The translations under genes were made by a program, and so were the position numbers. From Streptomyces sp. WZ-12 (lineage in GTDB: Bacteria; Actinomycetota; Actinomycetes; Streptomycetales; Streptomycetaceae), in assembly GCF_028898845.1 (NCBI RefSeq), contig NZ_CP118574.1:6745001-6809000 (forward strand): DNA of 64,000 nt, given 5' to 3'. Within the stretch, counting starts at the first letter, position 1, and each line of letters starts with the position of its first letter. This document shows, one piece after another, positions 1 through 10,867 of the stretch. The notes under the pieces were generated by a model, which was not told where the DNA came from, ran no database searches, and saw only the letters and a program-made list of their open reading frames with translations.

Positions 1-1823
<1,823 letters not shown>

Positions 1824-1991
1824 CTCAGTTGCTCGCGTCCACTGTGTTGGTTCTGAAGCCACGAACAGACCAACGGTTGTTCTAAGTTTCGAAGTTTTTC
1901 GGATTCGGTGAACTAGCTGATGTCCCGCTTTGCGGGGTGCCAGATTCACTTTACTAACTGAAGAGTGTGCTTGTTCGCTCGAAACCGAATG

Positions 1992-2111
1992 GGTTTCGGT
2001 GGTTATAGCGTTAGGGAAACGCCCGGTTACATTTCGAACCCGGAAGCTAAGCCTTTCAGCGCCGATGGTACTGCAGGGGGGACCCTGTGGGAGAGTAGGA
2101 CGCCGCCGAAC
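1992..2111 (+). rRNA. rrf: 5S ribosomal RNA
   Basis: A 120-nt stretch begins gtttcggtggttatagcg and contains the typical segments cccggttacatttcgaacccgg, gaagctaagcc and gggagagtaggacgccgcc, which pair as a 5S rRNA. It follows the 23S gene after a spacer of about 170 nt with no tRNA, as usual for Streptomyces rrn operons (16S-23S-5S without downstream tRNA). The ends are set by homology and may be off by one or two nucleotides. Confidence 0.95.
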
Positions 2112-2120
2112 AATTTTTCC

Positions 2121-2169
2121 AGGACCCCTGGTCCCAGCGTTCAGCTGGGACCAGGGGTCCTTTTGTTTT
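2121..2169 (+). terminator. rRNA operon intrinsic terminator
   Basis: An 18-bp perfect stem (2121-2138 with 2144-2161, arms aggacccctggtcccagc) closes a 5-nt loop and is followed by ttttgtttt. It lies 9 nt after the 5S gene and is a textbook factor-independent terminator for the rrn operon. Confidence 0.93.
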
Positions 2170-2235
2170 GCCGGAGCGCGCCGCAGGGGTCGGTGCGTGA
2201 GAATGAACGCAGTACCGAAGACAGGAGTCACGTCG

Positions 2236-3879
2236 ATGTCCACCAACTCTTCCGACGATCGTTCGGAGCGCCGGCCGAGGCGCGACGCCGGCGACCGCGG
2301 TGGTTTCCGTCGGGATGACCGTCGTGACGACCGGGGTGGCGACCGCGGTGGGTTCCGTCGCGATGAGCGTGGCGGCGACCGTGGCGGGTTCCGTCGGGAT
2401 GACCGTCGGGACGAACGGCGCGATGACCGTGGCGGTTTCCGGCGCGATGAACGGCGTGACGACCGGGGCGGCGACCGCGGTGGTTACCGTCGTGACGACC
2501 GTCGGGACGAACGGCGTGACGACCGCGGCGGGTTCCGACGGGACGAGCGTCGTGACGACCGGGGCGGCTTCCGCCGGGACGACCGGAGTGGTGAGCGCGG
2601 GGGGGTCCGGCGCGATGACCGTCGAGACGAGCGTCGTGACGACCGTGGTGGTTTCCGTCGCGATGACCGTGGCGGCGAGCGCGGTGGGTTCCGTCGGGAT
2701 GACCGTCGGGACGAGCGGCGCGATGACCGTGGTGGCTTCCGTCGCGATGAGCGGCGTGACAACCGTGGTGGCGAGCGCGGTGGCGACCGTGGCGGGTTCC
2801 GTCGCGATGAGCGGCGTGACGACCGTGGTGGCGAGCGCGGTGGCTTCCGCCGGGACGACCGCGGCGGCGATCGTGGCGGTTTCCGTCGGGACGACCGTGG
2901 TGGCGAGCGCGGTGGCTTCCGTCGGGACGACCGGGGCGGCGACCGTGGCGGTTTCCGTCGGGACGACCGGCGTGACGACCGCGGTGGGTTCCGTCGCGAT
3001 GACCGGGGCGGCGACCGTGGCGGGTTCCGACGGGACGACCGGCGTGAGGACCGTGGCGGGTTCCGTCGGGATGAGCGGCGGGATGAGCGGCGGGATCGGG
3101 ATCGGGAGCCGATCAGGCGGCTGCCGATTCCGGAGGACGTGACCGGCGATGAGATCGACAAGGCGGTGCGGCAGGAGCTGCAGAGCCTGCCGAAGACGCT
3201 CGCCGAGGACGTCGCCAAGAACCTGGTGATGGTCGCGCGGCTGCTCGACGAGGAACCGGAGAAGGCGTACGGGTACTCGCTGGTGGCGCTGCGGCTGGCG
3301 TCCCGGGTTGCGGCGGTGCGCGAGGCCGCGGGCTTCGCGGCGTACGCGTCCGGGAAGTACGGCGAGGCGCTCAAGGAGTTCCGGGCGGCGCGGCGGATGA
3401 CCGGCAGCGCGGAGCTGTGGCCGGTCATGGCCGACTGCGAGCGGGGGCTCGGGCGGCCGGAGAAGGCGCTGGCGATGGCCGGTGAGCCCGAGGTGCAGCG
3501 GCTGGACCGGGCCGGCCAGGTCGAGATGCGGCTGGTCGCGGCAGGGGCCCGGCGGGACATGGGGCAGGCGGACGCCGCGGTGGTGACGCTGCAGAGCCCT
3601 GAGTTGGCGTCCGGCGCGGTGCACCCGTGGACGGCCCGGCTGCGGTACGCGTATGCGGACGCGCTGTTGGAGGTCGGGCGCGAGGGCGAGGCGCGGGACT
3701 GGTTCGCCAGGGCGCTGGAGGCCGATCAGGCCGGTGCCACGGATGCGTCGGACCGGCTGGCTGAGCTGGACGGGGTGCAGTTCACCGATGCGTTGGAGGA
3801 GGACGAGGCGGAGGCCGGGTCCGAGGCTGAGCGCACGGTCGGGTCCGGTTCCGAGGAGGGCACGGACAAGGGTGAGTAG
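2236..3879 (+). CDS. RGG-type repeat protein with helical C-terminal domain
   Basis: Encodes 547 aa from ATG 2236, chosen because GGAG (2224-2227) sits 8 nt upstream; an in-frame ATG at 2203 has no comparable ribosome site. Residues ~18-290 are a charged low-complexity tract with about 19 copies of a unit close to RGGFRRDDR, interspersed with RRDERRDD and RGGD/RGGE. From ~295 to ~500 the protein is ordinary sequence rich in Ala/Leu/Arg with TPR-like helical pairs (for example AAYASGKYGEALKEFRAARR and YADALLEVGREGEARDWFAR). The tail is acidic. TPR-bearing homologues with Arg/Asp-rich N-termini are known in Streptomyces but I know of no assigned function. RGG-type tracts in other proteins bind RNA or drive condensation; applying that here is inference. 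The gene is monocistronic, between two terminators, directly after the rrn operon. Confidence 0.88.
   Translation: MSTNSSDDRSERRPRRDAGDRGGFRRDDRRDDRGGDRGGFRRDERGGDRGGFRRDDRRDERRDDRGGFRRDERRDDRGGDRGGYRRDDRRDERRDDRGGFRRDERRDDRGGFRRDDRSGERGGVRRDDRRDERRDDRGGFRRDDRGGERGGFRRDDRRDERRDDRGGFRRDERRDNRGGERGGDRGGFRRDERRDDRGGERGGFRRDDRGGDRGGFRRDDRGGERGGFRRDDRGGDRGGFRRDDRRDDRGGFRRDDRGGDRGGFRRDDRREDRGGFRRDERRDERRDRDREPIRRLPIPEDVTGDEIDKAVRQELQSLPKTLAEDVAKNLVMVARLLDEEPEKAYGYSLVALRLASRVAAVREAAGFAAYASGKYGEALKEFRAARRMTGSAELWPVMADCERGLGRPEKALAMAGEPEVQRLDRAGQVEMRLVAAGARRDMGQADAAVVTLQSPELASGAVHPWTARLRYAYADALLEVGREGEARDWFARALEADQAGATDASDRLAELDGVQFTDALEEDEAEAGSEAERTVGSGSEEGTDKGE
2290..3105 (+). repeat. In-frame tandem minisatellite (RGGFRRDD coding units)
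   Basis: About 815 bp of degenerate tandem units based on gaccgtggcgggttccgtcg and gatgaccgtcgggacgag, arranged in multiples of 12, 24 or 36 bp so that the frame is preserved. Arms differ mainly at third codon positions. Because the units are nearly in phase, several other frames and the opposite strand are also open through this region, which creates spurious long reading frames. Copy number may vary between strains and the tract may be hard to assemble. Confidence 0.9.
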
Positions 3880-3920
3880 GCGAGTCGGCGCATGGATGCG
3901 CTGAGGTAGTCGAGACGGCG

Positions 3921-3959
3921 AGAAGGGCGGGCCCGGGTGGGCCCGCCCTTCTTCTTTTT
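3921..3959 (+). terminator. Intrinsic terminator after the repeat-protein gene
   Basis: Stem 3921-3934 with 3939-3952 (agaagggcgggccc and complement), 4-nt loop, followed by a T-rich run (tctttttg). Polarity fits the plus-strand gene ending at 3879. It also separates that gene from the end of the convergent desD at 3977. Confidence 0.9.
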
Positions 3960-3976
3960 GTGGGGGAGGGAGGTGG

Positions 3977-5782
3977 TCAGGGGGCGTAGGGGGCGATGGG
4001 GTTGTGGAGGGTGCCGATGAGTTGGAGGGCGCCGGCGGGGTCCTGGAGGTCGACCATCTGCTCGTTGTTGCGCAGTTGGAGGCGGTTGAGGCAGGAGAGG
4101 GCGAACTCCGGGGTGAACATGTCGTGTTCGGCGAACTTGTCGGCGAGGTGGGGGTGGGCCGCCTGGTAGTCGCTGACGGTGGCGGCGACGGTGCGCCAGA
4201 AGGTGTCCTCGTCGAGGGTGCCGCGGTCGGCGAGGGTGGCGGCGAGGAAGCGGAAGAAGCAGTCGAAGACGTCGGTGAAGACGGAGAGCAGCTTCTGGTC
4301 GTCGGGGACGTCGGCGCGGATGCGCTCCACCGTGGGCGGGAGGACCGCGTCAGCGGACATCACGGCGATCTCCTCGGCGATGTCCTTGAAGATCACCCGG
4401 GCCACCGCGCCGTCCTCGATGACCAGGATGGCGTTCTCGCCGTGCGGCATGAAGACCAGGTCGTAGGCGTAGAAGGCGTGCAGGACCGGGGTGAGGTAGC
4501 CGTCGAGGTAGCGGCGGAGCCAGACCTCGGGGGCCAGGCCGGATTCCGCGATGAGGGCGGCGGCGAAGGAGTCGCCGGCGCGGTCGACGTGGAGGAGGGA
4601 GGCCATGGTGGCCAGCCGCTGGCCCGGTTCGAGGGTGGGGACCGGGCTCTCGCGCCAGAGGGCGGCGAGCATCTTGCGGTACGGGGAGCCCTTTTCGGTG
4701 GCGGCCTCGTACTGGCGGTGGTGGTAGCCGATGGCGGCGCGCTCGCGGATGATCGAGAAGCGGGCGGCGCGGAAGGTGTCGTCGGCGTCGATCAGGCGGG
4801 CCAGCCAGTCGTTGATGGCGGGGGTGGCCTCCATGTAGGAGGCCGAGAGGCCGCGCATGAAGCCCATGTTGAGGACCGACAGGGCGGTCTTGACGTAGTG
4901 CCTCTCGGGGCTGGTGGTGTTGAAGAAGGTGCGGATGGACTGCTGGGCGAGGTACTGGTCGTCGCCGGGGCCCAGGCAGACCAGGCGGCGCTGGGCGACC
5001 TCGGCGGCGAAGGTGACGGAGAGCTTGTTCCACCACTGCCAGGGGTGGGTGGGGAAGAAGAAGTAGGCGTCCGGGTCGAGGCCGAGGGAGGTGAGGGTGG
5101 CGGTGAAGCGGGCCCGGGTCTCGGCGGGGAGCTCGGCGTCGATGAGGGTGGCGTAGTCGAGGCCGGCGCCGGCGGTGAAGGTGGTGTGGTCGCGGTGGGC
5201 GGCCAGCCACAGGAGCGTCAGCGGGGCGGCGGCCTCGGGGGCGTAGGCGTGGTACTCGTGGACGCCGAAGCCGAGGCGGCCGTTGTTGGCGACGAAGCAG
5301 GGGTGGCCCTCGGTCATGCCGGTCTCGACGGCCTGGAAGCCGGCGGCGGCGAGCTCGGCGGCGGTGGGGGCCTTGCCGGCCAGCTTGTAGGCGGTGCCGG
5401 AGAGGGTGGAGCTGATCTCCTCCAGGTAGACCGGGAGGATGGTCTCGGACAGGCCGAGGGAGGTGTGGAACTCGGTGATGAAGTCCAGTGCGTCCAGGGG
5501 GAGTTCGGCGTCGTCGCGGTGGCGGCTGATGCTGTCCGGATCGATCTGCCAGTGGTCGAGGGCCCGTCTGTGGGCGGTGAAGCGGTAGGTGGTGGTGGCG
5601 TCGTCGCTGCGGACGGCGTAGCGGTCGGCGCCGTCCGCTACGCCCAACGGCTCGGGCGTGAGCAGGCGTTCGTGGGTGAACTCGGCGAGGGCCTTGCGGA
5701 CCAGGGCGCGGTTGGCGCGCGCCCACAGCTCGGGGGTGAGGTGGGCGACGGCGTCCTGGGCGGGCTGCTGCGGGGCGGTCAT
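3977..5782 (-). CDS. desD: Desferrioxamine synthetase DesD (IucA/IucC family)
   Basis: 601-aa NRPS-independent siderophore (NIS) synthetase. By family knowledge it condenses and macrocyclises N-hydroxy-N-succinyl-cadaverine units with ATP to give desferrioxamine E/B. Visible family motifs include STLSGTAYKL, FFPTHPWQWW, KTALSVLNMGFMRG, a PHGEN segment near the FhuF-like C-terminal half, and VIFKDIAEEIAV. The start is ATG 5782, whose first bases overlap the desC stop (ATGA), indicating translational coupling; longer in-frame extensions into desC have no support. It is the last gene of desABCD and converges with the repeat-protein gene upstream. Iron control is expected from the iron box ahead of desA. 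Confidence 0.95.
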   Translation of the reverse strand: MTAPQQPAQDAVAHLTPELWARANRALVRKALAEFTHERLLTPEPLGVADGADRYAVRSDDATTTYRFTAHRRALDHWQIDPDSISRHRDDAELPLDALDFITEFHTSLGLSETILPVYLEEISSTLSGTAYKLAGKAPTAAELAAAGFQAVETGMTEGHPCFVANNGRLGFGVHEYHAYAPEAAAPLTLLWLAAHRDHTTFTAGAGLDYATLIDAELPAETRARFTATLTSLGLDPDAYFFFPTHPWQWWNKLSVTFAAEVAQRRLVCLGPGDDQYLAQQSIRTFFNTTSPERHYVKTALSVLNMGFMRGLSASYMEATPAINDWLARLIDADDTFRAARFSIIRERAAIGYHHRQYEAATEKGSPYRKMLAALWRESPVPTLEPGQRLATMASLLHVDRAGDSFAAALIAESGLAPEVWLRRYLDGYLTPVLHAFYAYDLVFMPHGENAILVIEDGAVARVIFKDIAEEIAVMSADAVLPPTVERIRADVPDDQKLLSVFTDVFDCFFRFLAATLADRGTLDEDTFWRTVAATVSDYQAAHPHLADKFAEHDMFTPEFALSCLNRLQLRNNEQMVDLQDPAGALQLIGTLHNPIAPYAP

Positions 5783-6351
5783 GGGCGGTGGTCTCCTCGG
5801 GTGGCCAGGAACTGGTCGCGGGTGCAGATGCTGAGGTGGGCGTCTTTGGAGGGGAGTTGCACGGTGCGGACGACCTCGAAGCCGACGGACTCGTTGAGGG
5901 CGTGCACCGCGGTGTTGCGGGTGTCGGGTTCGACGACCACGCGCTCGACGGTCGGGTCGGCGAAGAGCATCTCCATGACGGTGGTGATCACCGCGCGGGT
6001 GAAGCCGTGGACGGGGGCGTTCGTCGGGGCGGTGAGGAAGTGCATGCCGACGTCGCCGGGGCGGGCGGCGTGGATGCCGACCAGTTCGCGGTGGGCGGGG
6101 TCGTAGCGCTCCATGAGGAAGGCCGGGGTGCCGTTGTGCAGGCCGAGGAAGGCGTCGTGGTGGGGGTCGCCGTCGATCCGGGTGAACTCCTTCTCGACGG
6201 CGGGCAGATCGCACTCCTGCATCAGCCAGAAGACGGCCTTGGGGTGGGTGACCCAGGTGTGGAGGACGGGCGCGTCGGCGAGCGGGTCGACGGGCCGCAG
6301 GGTGAACTCCCCGAGGGCGGGGTCGGTGCGGGTGAAGAGGGGGGCGTTCAC
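5779..6351 (-). CDS. desC: Desferrioxamine acyltransferase DesC (GNAT family)
   Basis: 190-aa GNAT-type acyltransferase of the siderophore branch (IucB/RhbD-like). It acylates N-hydroxycadaverine with succinyl- or acetyl-CoA. Family-typical segments are [14 protein letters not shown] near the N-terminus, the EPDTRN acyl-CoA-binding stretch and the GFEVVRTV motif near residues 150-160. The GTG start at 6351 overlaps the desB stop (GTGA) and the desC stop overlaps the desD start (ATGA), so the three genes form a tightly coupled unit. Length matches family members. Confidence 0.94.
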   Translation of the reverse strand: MNAPLFTRTDPALGEFTLRPVDPLADAPVLHTWVTHPKAVFWLMQECDLPAVEKEFTRIDGDPHHDAFLGLHNGTPAFLMERYDPAHRELVGIHAARPGDVGMHFLTAPTNAPVHGFTRAVITTVMEMLFADPTVERVVVEPDTRNTAVHALNESVGFEVVRTVQLPSKDAHLSICTRDQFLATRGDHRP

Positions 6352-7673
6352 GCGGATATCTCCATCGGGTCGTGCGGGCCGGCCGGGGCGGCGAACTCCT
6401 GGAAGGCGATGGCCTTTTCGACCGGGTAGTGCTCGCGGCCGAGGAGTTCGCGGATGATGCAGGAGTTGCGGTAGGCGGCCATGCCGAGGTCGGGGGTGAC
6501 GAATCCGTGGGTGTGCAGCTCGGCGTTCTGCACGAAGATGTCGCGGCCGGTGGTGTCGATGCTGTAGTTGCGGGCGACGTCGTAGCGGCCCTGGGCGTCC
6601 CAGGCGATGCGGTCGCGGACCGGGTCCAGGAAGGCGGGGATGCGGTAGCGGTAGCCGGTGGCGAGGACCAGACCCTGGGTGGTGAGGGTGAAGTCGCGGT
6701 CCTGTTCGGCCTGGTGCATGCCGAGGGTGTAGGTGCCGGTGGCCTCGTCGTAACGGGCTTCCGTCAGGGCCGAGTTGGTGAGCAGGCGGGTGCGGACCGG
6801 GCCGGCCAGGCGCTTTTGGTAGAGCAGATCGAAGATGGCGTTGATCAGCTCGGAGTCGATGCCCTTGTAGAGGTGCTTCTGGGTGGCGTTGAGGTGGTCG
6901 CGGGTGGCCGCGGGGAGGGCGTGGAAGTAGTCCACGTACTCCGGGGAGGTCATCTCCAGGGTGAGCTTGGTGTATTCGAGGGGGAAGAAGCGGGGGGAGC
7001 GGGTGGCCCAGGTGAGCTGGTAGCCGTGGGCGTCGATGTCCTGGAGCAGGTCGTAGTAGATCTCGGCGGCGCTCTGGCCGCTGCCGATCAGGGTGATGCT
7101 GTCCTTGGCCTGGAGGGCTGGCTTGGCGTCCAGGTAGCCGGAGTTGTGCGCCGCGTCGCCGCCCAGGTCGCGGCAGGACTCGGGCAGGTGCGGCGGGGTG
7201 CCGGTGCCCAGCACCAGCTTGCGGGTGCGGAAGGTGTGGCGCTCGCCGCGGTGGTCGGCGTGGACGAGGTAGAGCTCGGCGCGCTCGTCGTACTCGACGG
7301 CGGTGACCGTGTGGGAGAAGCGGATGCTGTCCAGCTTGCCGGCGGCCCAGCGGCAGTAGTCGTTGAACTCGGCGCGCAGCGGATAGAAGTTCTCGCGGAT
7401 GTAGAAGGAGTACATCCGGCCCGATTCCTTCAGGTAGTTGAGGAAGGAGAAGGGCGAGGTGGGGTCGGCGAGAGTGACCAGGTCGGCCATGAACGGCACC
7501 TGGAGGTGGGTGCTGTCCAGCATCATGCCGGGGTGCCAGTCGAAGCCAGGACGGTCGTCGAGGACGAGGCCGTTGAGCTCCTCGATGGGCGCGGTCAGGC
7601 AGGCCAGGCCGAGGTTGAACGGGCCGAGGCCGATGGCGAGGAAGTCGTAGGGGGTCTCGTGGGGGACGGTCAC
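6348..7673 (-). CDS. desB: Cadaverine N-monooxygenase DesB
   Basis: 441-aa flavin-dependent N-hydroxylating monooxygenase (lysine/ornithine N-monooxygenase family). It hydroxylates cadaverine on nitrogen with FAD, NADPH and O2. The FAD site is the N-terminal [10 protein letters not shown] (about residues 16-25), the NADPH site is [13 protein letters not shown] (about residues 203-215), and [12 protein letters not shown] is the family's C-terminal ATGY motif. The ATG 7673 start is 40 nt after the desA stop, a spacing that still fits one transcript. Substrate is assigned from the desA neighbour rather than from sequence alone. Confidence 0.95.
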   Translation of the reverse strand: MTVPHETPYDFLAIGLGPFNLGLACLTAPIEELNGLVLDDRPGFDWHPGMMLDSTHLQVPFMADLVTLADPTSPFSFLNYLKESGRMYSFYIRENFYPLRAEFNDYCRWAAGKLDSIRFSHTVTAVEYDERAELYLVHADHRGERHTFRTRKLVLGTGTPPHLPESCRDLGGDAAHNSGYLDAKPALQAKDSITLIGSGQSAAEIYYDLLQDIDAHGYQLTWATRSPRFFPLEYTKLTLEMTSPEYVDYFHALPAATRDHLNATQKHLYKGIDSELINAIFDLLYQKRLAGPVRTRLLTNSALTEARYDEATGTYTLGMHQAEQDRDFTLTTQGLVLATGYRYRIPAFLDPVRDRIAWDAQGRYDVARNYSIDTTGRDIFVQNAELHTHGFVTPDLGMAAYRNSCIIRELLGREHYPVEKAIAFQEFAAPAGPHDPMEISA

Positions 7674-7713
7674 GGGATGTCTCTCCGCAGGGGGGTGGTC
7701 GGTCGGGGAGGTG

Positions 7714-9279
7714 TCAGGGGGCGCTGAGGGCCGGGGCGGGGCGGCCGGCGCCGGGCTGCTCGGCGAGGTAGCGGCCGGCGTGCTCGGCGATCAGGTCGAG
7801 GACGGCGGCGATGTCGTCGAGCGTGGTCTCGGGGTTGAGCAGGGTGAACTTCAGGTAGTGCCGGCCGTCGACCTTGGTGCCGGCGACGATCGCGGCGCCG
7901 GAGGCGAACAGGGCTTCCCTGGCGTGGAGGTTGACCCGGTCGGTGAGCTCGGGGTCGGGGTCCTGGGTGCCGCCGGGGAGGTAGCGGAAGACCAGGGTGC
8001 TGAGCTGGGGCTCGACGACGACCTCGAAGCGCGGGTCGTCGTGCAGCAGTTTCCAGCCGTCCGCGGCCCGGTCGATGACCTCGTCGAAGAGTTCGCCGAT
8101 GCCCCTCGCGCCCATGGTGCGCAGGGTCAGCCAGAGTTTGAGGGCGTCGAAGCGGCGGGTGGTCTGGAGCGACTTGTCGACCTGGTTGGGGATGCGCTGC
8201 TCGACCATCCGGCGCGGGTTGAGGTAGTCCGCGTGGTAGGTGACGTGCCGCAGCGCGGCGCGGTCGCGGACCAGGACGGCGCTGGAACTGACCGGCTGGA
8301 AGAAGGACTTGTGGTAGTCGACGGTCACCGAGTCGGCGCGCTCGATGCCGGCGAGGAGGGCGCGGCGGCGGGAGACCAGCAGGCCGCAGCCGTAGGCGGC
8401 GTCCACGTGCATCCAGGCGCCATACCGGGTGGCGAGGTCGGCGATCTCCGGGAGCGGGTCGAGGGAGCCGAAGTCGGTGGTGCCGGCGGTGGCGACGACC
8501 GCCATGGGTATCAGGCCGTCGCGGCGGCAGCGTTCCAGTTCGGCGGCGAGGGCGTCGGTGCGCATCCGCTTGGTGTCGTCGACCGGGACGGCGATGACGG
8601 CGTCGGCGCCGAGGCCGAGCAGGGTGGCGGATTTGCGGATGCTGAAGTGGCTGACGGCGGAGGTGAGGATGCGCAGCCGGGGCAGCAGGGCGGCGCGGCG
8701 GGCGTCGGCGCTCTCGGCGTCGTCGGCGTCGTCGCGGGCCAGTTCGCGGTGGCAGGTCTCGTCCCGGGCGAGCAGCATCGCCTGGAGGTTGGACTGGCTG
8801 CCGCCGCTGGTGAAGATGCCGTCGGCGTCCGGGCCGAGGCCGATCCGCTCGGCGGTCCAGTCGACCAGGCGGCGCTCGATCAGGGTGCCGCCGGCGCTCT
8901 GGTCCCAGGTGTCGAGGGAGGAGTTGACGGCGGAGAGCACGGCCTCGCCGACGAGCGCGGGGATCACCACGGGGCAGTTGAGGTGCGCGAGGTAGCGGGG
9001 GTGGTGGAAGTAGATCGCGTCGCGGAGGTAGAGGTGCTCCAGCTCGTCGAGGGCGGCGGCCGGGTCGTTGAGCGGGGCGTCGAGGTCGACGGCGGCGACG
9101 GTGGGCGCCAGTTCGTCGACGCGGACGCCGGTGAAGGGGCGCTCGGTGGTGGCGAACCGGTCGCGCAGCCGCGTCACGCTGTCGGTGACGGCGGCGTGGT
9201 AGCGGTCGGCGGTGCGGTGGTTGAGGAGATGGGTGCGGCTGTCGGCCGGGTCCTCGGCGGGGTGCGCGAGGAGACTCAT
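7714..9279 (-). CDS. desA: Lysine decarboxylase DesA (PLP-dependent)
   Basis: 521-aa pyridoxal-phosphate group II decarboxylase that makes cadaverine from lysine, the committed step to desferrioxamine. Motifs: [11 protein letters not shown] (cofactor phosphate region), MHVDAAYG (Asp contacting the PLP ring) and [14 protein letters not shown] (Schiff-base Lys). Close resemblance to the known Streptomyces DesA extends across the protein (for example [20 protein letters not shown]). ATG 9279 is chosen because GGGAGGG lies about 8 nt upstream; an in-frame ATG at 9333 would lengthen the N-terminus by 18 aa without a ribosome site. First gene of the operon, with an iron box 84 nt ahead of the start. 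Confidence 0.96.
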   Translation of the reverse strand: MSLLAHPAEDPADSRTHLLNHRTADRYHAAVTDSVTRLRDRFATTERPFTGVRVDELAPTVAAVDLDAPLNDPAAALDELEHLYLRDAIYFHHPRYLAHLNCPVVIPALVGEAVLSAVNSSLDTWDQSAGGTLIERRLVDWTAERIGLGPDADGIFTSGGSQSNLQAMLLARDETCHRELARDDADDAESADARRAALLPRLRILTSAVSHFSIRKSATLLGLGADAVIAVPVDDTKRMRTDALAAELERCRRDGLIPMAVVATAGTTDFGSLDPLPEIADLATRYGAWMHVDAAYGCGLLVSRRRALLAGIERADSVTVDYHKSFFQPVSSSAVLVRDRAALRHVTYHADYLNPRRMVEQRIPNQVDKSLQTTRRFDALKLWLTLRTMGARGIGELFDEVIDRAADGWKLLHDDPRFEVVVEPQLSTLVFRYLPGGTQDPDPELTDRVNLHAREALFASGAAIVAGTKVDGRHYLKFTLLNPETTLDDIAAVLDLIAEHAGRYLAEQPGAGRPAPALSAP

Positions 9280-9362
9280 GAGGGGCCCTCCCTGGTGCGG
9301 GTCGACCGCGTCCTGTGCAGGCAGGTGGTGCACAGGGGCAGGGAATCCGCCCGATGACGCAG

Positions 9363-9381
9363 TGAGGTAAGCCTAACCTAA
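9363..9381 (-). promoter_or_regulatory. Iron box (DmdR1/DtxR-type operator) ahead of desA
   Basis: Read on the minus strand, the 19 bp are ttaggttaggcttacctca, matching the known Streptomyces iron box TTAGGTTAGGCTCACCTAA at all but two positions. It lies in the 142-bp gap between desA and the DUF1015 gene. By established knowledge the iron-loaded DmdR1 repressor binds such sites, so desABCD should be induced by iron limitation. Confidence 0.93.
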
Positions 9382-9421
9382 CTGGATCACCGGGTGGATT
9401 CGGGGTGCCCGCTGGGGGCCG

Positions 9422-10687
9422 TCAGTCCCCTTGTTCCTCCAGGGTCCGCAGCACCAGACCGGTGGCCGGCTTCGGTCCGAACGACGTGGACTTCCGGGGC
9501 ATCGTGACGCCCTGCTCGGCGAGTTGACGGACCGTCTCCTCGGAGGTGGGGCGCATCAGGACGGCCGTCCCGCCGTGCCGGGCGGCCTGCGCCACCGCCG
9601 CCTCGGTGTGATGGAGATAGCCGATGTCCGACGGGTGGTCCGGGATCCGCCAGACCTCGTCCAGCAGCACCGAGTGCAGCACCGTGGCGTCCAGTTGCCG
9701 CCACGCCTCGGGCCGGTCGGTGCGGATCGCGCGGTCGAGCAGCCCGGGGTCGGGCTGGTCCAGGAGGTGGAAGCAGTCCGGGCCGCCGGCGAGCACGAAG
9801 GCCGCGCCGGACGTCTTGGCCAGCGCCTCCAGGGCGGCGGACAGCTCGCCCGGCAGCCGGCGGACCCGGAACGCGCCGGCCACGTCCGCCAGCGCCTTGA
9901 CGGGCGGCAGGTGCGGCAACACCCGGTGGATGGCCCGGACCTGGAGCGGGTAGCGGGCGGTGTCGACCAGCAGCACCAGGCCGGAGGCCCAGGGGGAATC
10001 GGGCCCGGCGTCCGGGCGCTGCTCGTACAGCCGCCGGTAGGTCGCCCAGCGGTGGTGGCCGTCGGCGATCAGCGCCCGGCGGCGGGCCAGGTCCGCGTCG
10101 ACGGCGGCCAACTCGGCGGGGTCGGTGACCGCCCACAGGCGGTGCGCGAAGCCGTCCTCGGTGGTGGTGGCGAGCAACGGGGGGTGCTGGGCGGTGCGCT
10201 CGATGACGCCGGCGGCGCCGTTGGCGGTGCCGTCGCCGCAGTACGACAGCAGCAGCGGCTCGAAGTTGGCGGCCGCGGCGTCCATCAGGGCGGCCCGGTC
10301 CGCGACCACCTCCGGGATGACGTCCTCGTGGGGCAGCACCGGACCGTCCAGGCGGAGCGCGCCGATCAGGCCGCGCTGGAGGAGGTCGCCGGCGCGCTGC
10401 TCGTAGACGTACAGCGCGGGCTGCGGGTCCGGTGTGAGGATTCCCTCTTCGCGCCAGCGGTGCAGGGTGTCGGCGGCCTGGCGGTGGCGGGTGGCCGGGT
10501 CGGGGGCCTGCGGCAGGATCAGCCGGACGATGTTGTAGGGATCGGAGGTCTCCAACGCCCGGACGCCGTCCGGGCGGACCACGACGTCGTAGGGCGGGGA
10601 GGTGACCGCGGTGAGGCTGCTGACCCGGTCCGGGGCGTAGCGCAGGCCGCGGAACGGGAGGAGGCGGAGGCCGTCGGATGTGGTCAT
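9422..10687 (-). CDS. DUF1015 family protein
   Basis: 421-aa protein of the DUF1015 family. Recognisable segments are LLPFRGLRYAP at the N-terminus, SPPYDVV (about residues 31-37), DPYNIVRLILP, and ALIADGHHRWATYRRLY in the middle. The family is widespread and often sits near serine-biosynthesis or HAD phosphatase genes; its activity has not been established to my knowledge. Here it is divergent from a HAD-IIA phosphatase gene, sharing a 180-bp upstream region. It ends 41 nt before the desA iron box and is read on the same strand as des, but an iron link is not shown by the sequence. Confidence 0.88.
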   Translation of the reverse strand: MTTSDGLRLLPFRGLRYAPDRVSSLTAVTSPPYDVVVRPDGVRALETSDPYNIVRLILPQAPDPATRHRQAADTLHRWREEGILTPDPQPALYVYEQRAGDLLQRGLIGALRLDGPVLPHEDVIPEVVADRAALMDAAAANFEPLLLSYCGDGTANGAAGVIERTAQHPPLLATTTEDGFAHRLWAVTDPAELAAVDADLARRRALIADGHHRWATYRRLYEQRPDAGPDSPWASGLVLLVDTARYPLQVRAIHRVLPHLPPVKALADVAGAFRVRRLPGELSAALEALAKTSGAAFVLAGGPDCFHLLDQPDPGLLDRAIRTDRPEAWRQLDATVLHSVLLDEVWRIPDHPSDIGYLHHTEAAVAQAARHGGTAVLMRPTSEETVRQLAEQGVTMPRKSTSFGPKPATGLVLRTLEEQGD

Positions 10688-10867
10688 TGAAGAATGCTAT
10701 GCCGGGAAGGGGGTGCGGGATGATCGGGGGAGCGGCCGCGTTCGGCCGGAAACATCGGTAGCCGCGCGGGTGCCGACGGGCGGGCCCGGTGAGGTTCGGG
10801 AACGACCCGCGCACCGCGCACGAGGGACCCCCTCCGTGCGGCACGGAGGAGCGAGGAGCGGGACGGC

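Noticed and set aside
1930..2235. Extension of the repeat-protein frame back through the 5S gene
   Set aside because: It would overlap a complete 5S rRNA and the operon terminator; a good ribosome site supports ATG 2236.
2056..3624. Long antisense and +2-frame ORFs over the repeat tract
   Set aside because: They arise because a 12-bp-based repeat keeps several frames open; compositions (Pro/Arg/Ser or Thr/Val/Gly only) are not protein-like.
4004..9357. Long plus-strand ORFs opposite desA-desD
   Set aside because: Val/Gly/Glu-rich translations with no motif; they are typical high-GC shadows of real genes on the other strand.
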